A stretch of 7,833 nucleotides of DNA from JAWOJF01 sp046481785 (GTDB lineage: Bacteria; Bacteroidota; Ignavibacteria; Ignavibacteriales; Ignavibacteriaceae), in NCBI GenBank assembly GCA_046481785.1, contig JAWOJF010000161.1, positions 1 through 7,833 of the forward strand. Direction: 5' to 3'. The notes under the pieces were generated by a model. It was not told where the DNA came from, did not search any database, and was given only the letters and a program-made list of their open reading frames with translations. Below are positions 4,521 to 7,833 of this stretch, one piece after another (position 1 is the first letter of the stretch; every line of letters begins with the position of its first letter). A program made the translations under genes and the position numbers.

Positions 4521-7448
4521 ATGAACTATATGTTCAATCTATCTAATCATCCGTTTAACGCGGAAAACAGATCTCAAATGAAATATAAATTACTTAAAAT
4601 TTTACTACTTACTTTGTTTACTGTTTCTGCAATAAATGCCCAAAGCGGAATAATTTCAGGAACTGTAGTGGACGAAAAAACCGGTGAAGCGCTTATTGGC
4701 GCCAATATACTTATACAGGGAACTACAAATGGTGCCGCTACTGATATAGATGGCAATTACAGGATTACCGCAGTTACACCCGGAACTTATACCTTAGTTA
4801 CCTCAATGGTAAGTTATGCAAAAACAACTATTACAGGGGTAATTGTAGATAGCGATAAGGTAACAAAGATTGATATTACTTTATCTGAAGAAGCATATCA
4901 GACTGATGAAGTTGTTGTAACAGCAAGAATGCTTGAAGATAATGAAGCATCATTGTTAAAGCTTCGTCAAAGATCTAATTCGGTTAGTGATGCTATAAGT
5001 TCCGAGTTAATTTCAAGAAGCGGCAGCAGCAGTGCAGCCGATGCAATGACTAAAGTTACCGGTGCTTCTGTTGTTGGAGGAAAATATGTTTATGTAAGAG
5101 GATTGGGTGACAGATATTCCAGCACTCATCTTAATGGTGCAGAACTGCCCAGTGCAGATCCTGATAAAAAAGCTTTTAATATGGATCTTTTTCCCGCCGG
5201 AGTACTTGAGAATATTGTTACAATTAAATCATTTACACCAGACAAACCGGGGAACTTTTCCGGTGGAATAGTTGATATTGCTACGAAATCTTACCCGGAT
5301 CAATTTACTCTTAAGTTGTCTTCATCTTCATCATATAATTCAGCAACATCATTTAAAAATAACTTCTTAACATACCAGGGCGGCGGAAAAGATTGGCTTG
5401 GTATGGATGACGGAACGAGAGCGATACCGGATATCTTCTTAAACCCTGACTTGAAAATACCTAACGCATCAACAGCGAGATTCAATACCGAACAAACTCA
5501 ACTGCTAGATGATGTTTCCAAGTCTTTCATACCTCAAATGAGCCCGGGTATAAAGACCGCTCCAATAAACCAAAGCTATTCGTTATCTTTTGGAGACCAG
5601 GTAGAACTGTTTAACATGCCTTTAGGATTTCTTGCCAGTTATACTTATAACAGGGAGTATTCATTCTATGAAAATGGTAAATCAGGAAGATGGAAGCTTA
5701 CAGGTGATATTAGTACAATTGAATCTCTTGCCGAATTACAGTTTCTGGATGACACTAAAGGAACAGAAGAAGTAAACTGGGGTGGATTGGTTACACTCAA
5801 CTTGAAACCGGATCCAAAACACGAGATTGGTGCTGATTTTGTCTATACACAAAGCGGTCAGTCAACCGCAAGGTTTTTGGAAGGACGCTGGCTTGAACAA
5901 TTCAATGAAAATCCAAATGCAATTTTAGAAACAAGAGCATTAACCTATACTGAAAGAAATCTTCAGTCTTATCAATTACATGGTAAACACATTTTTGATA
6001 GCTTTCTGGGATTAGGTGTTAACTGGTCAGGTACAATATCGAAAACCTCTCAGGAAGACCCCGATGCAAGATATTTTACCGATCATTATAACAACGTTAA
6101 TATGAATTACAGCATCACACGTTCTACTTACCCATTACCGTCAAGATATTTCAGAGATATGAATGAGGATGGGAGGGGAGCTAATCTTGATTTAACATTT
6201 CCTTTTAAAGTCTGGCAAGATTTTCAGGCTAAATTTAAAACCGGTGCTGCATTTAATGAAAAAGAGAGAATATTTACTGAAAGGCGTTTCGAATATCAGT
6301 TAGGTGAGTTTTCTTCCGGTGCACCAAGATATGAGGGTGACCCTGAAACATTCTTCTCTTATGAGAATGTAGGGATGCTCTGGTACGATTCTACAAGGAG
6401 TCGTTATGTTTTTGGCAGCCATATTTCAGAAACACCAGATCCAAAAGGCGGAAACTATAATGGTTATGAAAAAGTTTCGGCTGTGTATGCAATGATAGAG
6501 ATACCGGTTTTTAATTCCCTAAAATTTGTTGGGGGAGCAAGGTATGAAATGTCTAAAATGGATGTTTATGGTAAAGGCCAGAAAGGATTTTTAGATGATA
6601 AGGACATACTTCCATCATTAAACTTCATCTATGAGTTAACCGAAAACATGAATATCCGGACATCTTATGGTAAGACTTTAGCGCGCCCAAATTTCAGAGA
6701 AAAGGCACCTTATGCAAACTTTAATTTTGCTGCCGATTTCATCTTCCTTGGCAACCCGGACTTAAAACGTACTTTAATTGATAATTATGATTTAAGATGG
6801 GAATGGTTTTTACGCCCCGGAGAAATTATTGCCGTAAGCGGGTTTTATAAACATTTCAAAAACCCTATTGAAAGAGTAATAAATGTTCTGTTTGCCTCTG
6901 AAGGTGGGGAGGTTTTTTATGAGAATATTGATAAAGCAGACGTTATAGGGTTAGAAATTGAGGTAAGAAAAAGGCTTGATGAGGTATCAGATGTTTTAAG
7001 CAATTTAAGTATTGGTGCTAATATTTCGGTGATAGATTCTAAAGTTGATGTACCGGAAGGCGAGTTAGCAGTAATAAGAGCCTTAGATCCAAATGCAGTA
7101 TCTACACGTAGCCTTCAGGGGCAATCACCATACCTGTTTAACCTTGAACTGGGATATGACAATCCTAACAGCGGAACTTATGTTTCACTTTTCTACAATG
7201 TATTTGGAGACAGGCTTGCAGAGATAAGTATTGGCGGAACACCGGATGTATTTGAAAGATCCCGCCCCATGCTCGATTTTACAGTTTCTCAAAGTGTTTT
7301 TTCAAATTTTAATCTAAAATTTTCGGCAAAAAATATTCTTAATTCACCCTATAAATTATCACATGAATTTAAAGGAAATGAATATATACGCGCTGAATAT
7401 AAAACAGGAACATCTGTTTCTATAGGAATTGGTTATAGTCTAAATTGA
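4521..7448 (+). CDS. TonB-dependent outer-membrane receptor with N-terminal regulatory-like domain
   Basis: This 975-aa outer-membrane transporter has a signal peptide around residues 20-41 (MKYKLLKILLLTLFTVSAIN, then AQ). A carboxypeptidase-regulatory-like beta-sandwich (CarboxypepD_reg type) spans ~43-122, with GTVVDEKTGEALIGANILI and TDIDGNYRI. A TonB-box-like DEVVVTAR (129-136) follows. The plug (~150-260) includes AADAMTKVTGASVVGGKYVYVRGLGDRYSS and GGIVDIATK, and the 22-strand-type barrel runs to the end (SIGIGYSLN). AGGAG (4510-4514) fixes ATG 4521. The longer frame from 4458 would start inside the operator array and is rejected. That leaves a 19-residue polar lead before the hydrophobic core; ATG 4578 would give a more usual signal peptide but lacks a ribosome site. 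No SusD gene follows; the partner is the secreted protein 25 bases downstream. Substrate is unknown; Pho-box-like control hints at a phosphorus source. Confidence 0.9.
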   Translation: MNYMFNLSNHPFNAENRSQMKYKLLKILLLTLFTVSAINAQSGIISGTVVDEKTGEALIGANILIQGTTNGAATDIDGNYRITAVTPGTYTLVTSMVSYAKTTITGVIVDSDKVTKIDITLSEEAYQTDEVVVTARMLEDNEASLLKLRQRSNSVSDAISSELISRSGSSSAADAMTKVTGASVVGGKYVYVRGLGDRYSSTHLNGAELPSADPDKKAFNMDLFPAGVLENIVTIKSFTPDKPGNFSGGIVDIATKSYPDQFTLKLSSSSSYNSATSFKNNFLTYQGGGKDWLGMDDGTRAIPDIFLNPDLKIPNASTARFNTEQTQLLDDVSKSFIPQMSPGIKTAPINQSYSLSFGDQVELFNMPLGFLASYTYNREYSFYENGKSGRWKLTGDISTIESLAELQFLDDTKGTEEVNWGGLVTLNLKPDPKHEIGADFVYTQSGQSTARFLEGRWLEQFNENPNAILETRALTYTERNLQSYQLHGKHIFDSFLGLGVNWSGTISKTSQEDPDARYFTDHYNNVNMNYSITRSTYPLPSRYFRDMNEDGRGANLDLTFPFKVWQDFQAKFKTGAAFNEKERIFTERRFEYQLGEFSSGAPRYEGDPETFFSYENVGMLWYDSTRSRYVFGSHISETPDPKGGNYNGYEKVSAVYAMIEIPVFNSLKFVGGARYEMSKMDVYGKGQKGFLDDKDILPSLNFIYELTENMNIRTSYGKTLARPNFREKAPYANFNFAADFIFLGNPDLKRTLIDNYDLRWEWFLRPGEIIAVSGFYKHFKNPIERVINVLFASEGGEVFYENIDKADVIGLEIEVRKRLDEVSDVLSNLSIGANISVIDSKVDVPEGELAVIRALDPNAVSTRSLQGQSPYLFNLELGYDNPNSGTYVSLFYNVFGDRLAEISIGGTPDVFERSRPMLDFTVSQSVFSNFNLKFSAKNILNSPYKLSHEFKGNEYIRAEYKTGTSVSIGIGYSLN

Positions 7449-7463
7449 TTCAATAATATAATT

Positions 7464-7470
7464 AGGAGGA
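7464..7470 (+). promoter_or_regulatory. Strong ribosome site of the last gene
   Basis: AGGAGGA stands 3 bases before ATG 7474, a little closer than usual. It lies in the 25-base gap after the receptor stop, which supports co-transcription. Confidence 0.6.
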
Positions 7471-7473
7471 TAG

Positions 7474-7833
7474 ATGCTAGATAAATTAAAAATACTTTTA
7501 ATCATTGTTATGTTAACACCTGTTGCTTTTGCACAAAATGTAATAACAGTAACCGACGCTGATATATCACCCGGTGAGTCTTATACAATGACATCTAATA
7601 ACACATATCTTTTAGATGGCTTTGTGTTTGTTGAGGATGGTTCAGTATTAAATATTGAAGCCGGAACAATAGTTAAAGGAAAAGCAGAACCCACAACAGG
7701 AAATAATGCAAGTGCTTTAATAATTGCCCAGGGCGGACAGATTTTTGCAGAAGGACCTGCTGAACTGACTATAATATTTACAGCACAAGTAGATGATATA
7801 AATGATCCAAATGATTTAACTCATTCAGACAGA
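7474..7833 (+). CDS. Secreted surface protein, N-terminal part (3' end beyond window)
   Basis: The first 120 codons are open to the window edge. A signal peptide covers residues 1-20 (MLDKLKILLIIVMLTPVAFA, cleavage before Q21). The mature part, with LLDGFVFVEDGSVLNIEAGT (46-65), then IVKGK, ASALIIAQGGQIFAEG (79-94) and TIIFTAQVDD (99-108), is a short-turn, Gly-rich beta pattern. From memory it is typical of large Bacteroidota/Ignavibacteriota surface proteins that end in a type IX secretion sorting domain; that C-terminus is not in the window. The gene follows the TonB receptor by 25 bases with no promoter, so the two are probably one transcript and the protein may hand a ligand to the receptor or be displayed on the surface. 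No enzyme motif is visible in this part. Confidence 0.8.
   Translation, partial: MLDKLKILLIIVMLTPVAFAQNVITVTDADISPGESYTMTSNNTYLLDGFVFVEDGSVLNIEAGTIVKGKAEPTTGNNASALIIAQGGQIFAEGPAELTIIFTAQVDDINDPNDLTHSDR

Overview
The window is two unlike pieces of DNA. Positions 1 to about 700 are very GC-rich (44 of the 60 bases at 541-600 are G or C). They carry an 88-bp perfect inverted repeat, a doubtful minus-strand reading frame, and the first ~74 codons of a secreted protein of actinobacterial or Chloroflexi style that is cut off at the junction. From about 703 onward the DNA is AT-rich (12 of 60 G or C at 3361-3420) and reads as a normal, densely packed genome of the Bacteroidota/Ignavibacteriota type. 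The signs are a TonB-dependent receptor with an N-terminal carboxypeptidase-regulatory-like domain, a downstream secreted protein of the kind usually exported by type IX secretion, and a TAnnTTTG promoter element. The simplest reading is a chimeric contig, with the genuine genome starting near 703. A recent insertion is the less likely alternative.

Positions 780-3875 are a five-gene operon on the plus strand: an ArsR-family repressor with a CxC metal site, a COG0701/ArsP-like permease with a CSC motif, a short TM0996/MTH895-type thioredoxin, an exported thioredoxin, and a CcdA-type membrane thiol-electron carrier. Two of the gene gaps are 1-2 bases. A perfect 10-bp inverted repeat just upstream (780-805) looks like the repressor's own operator and sets the arsR start at 830. 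Together the genes suggest metal(loid)- or thiol-stress-induced efflux coupled to a cytoplasm-to-periplasm dithiol relay. The substrate (methylated or inorganic arsenic, copper, zinc or other) cannot be read from sequence.

Positions 3891-7833 are a second unit built around a divergent promoter region (4302-4520). A small secreted protein runs leftward (3891-4301). A 975-aa TonB-dependent receptor and a secreted protein cut by the window end run rightward. Between them lie two oppositely oriented arrays, each of four TTAACA-like hexamers at an exact 11-bp period. Each array ends 9 bases before a -10-like element. This layout is that of Pho boxes bound by OmpR/PhoB-family regulators, so the small protein and the receptor pair are probably one regulon, possibly the phosphate-starvation response. 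This array pair and the redox-coupled efflux operon are the two most interesting things in the window.
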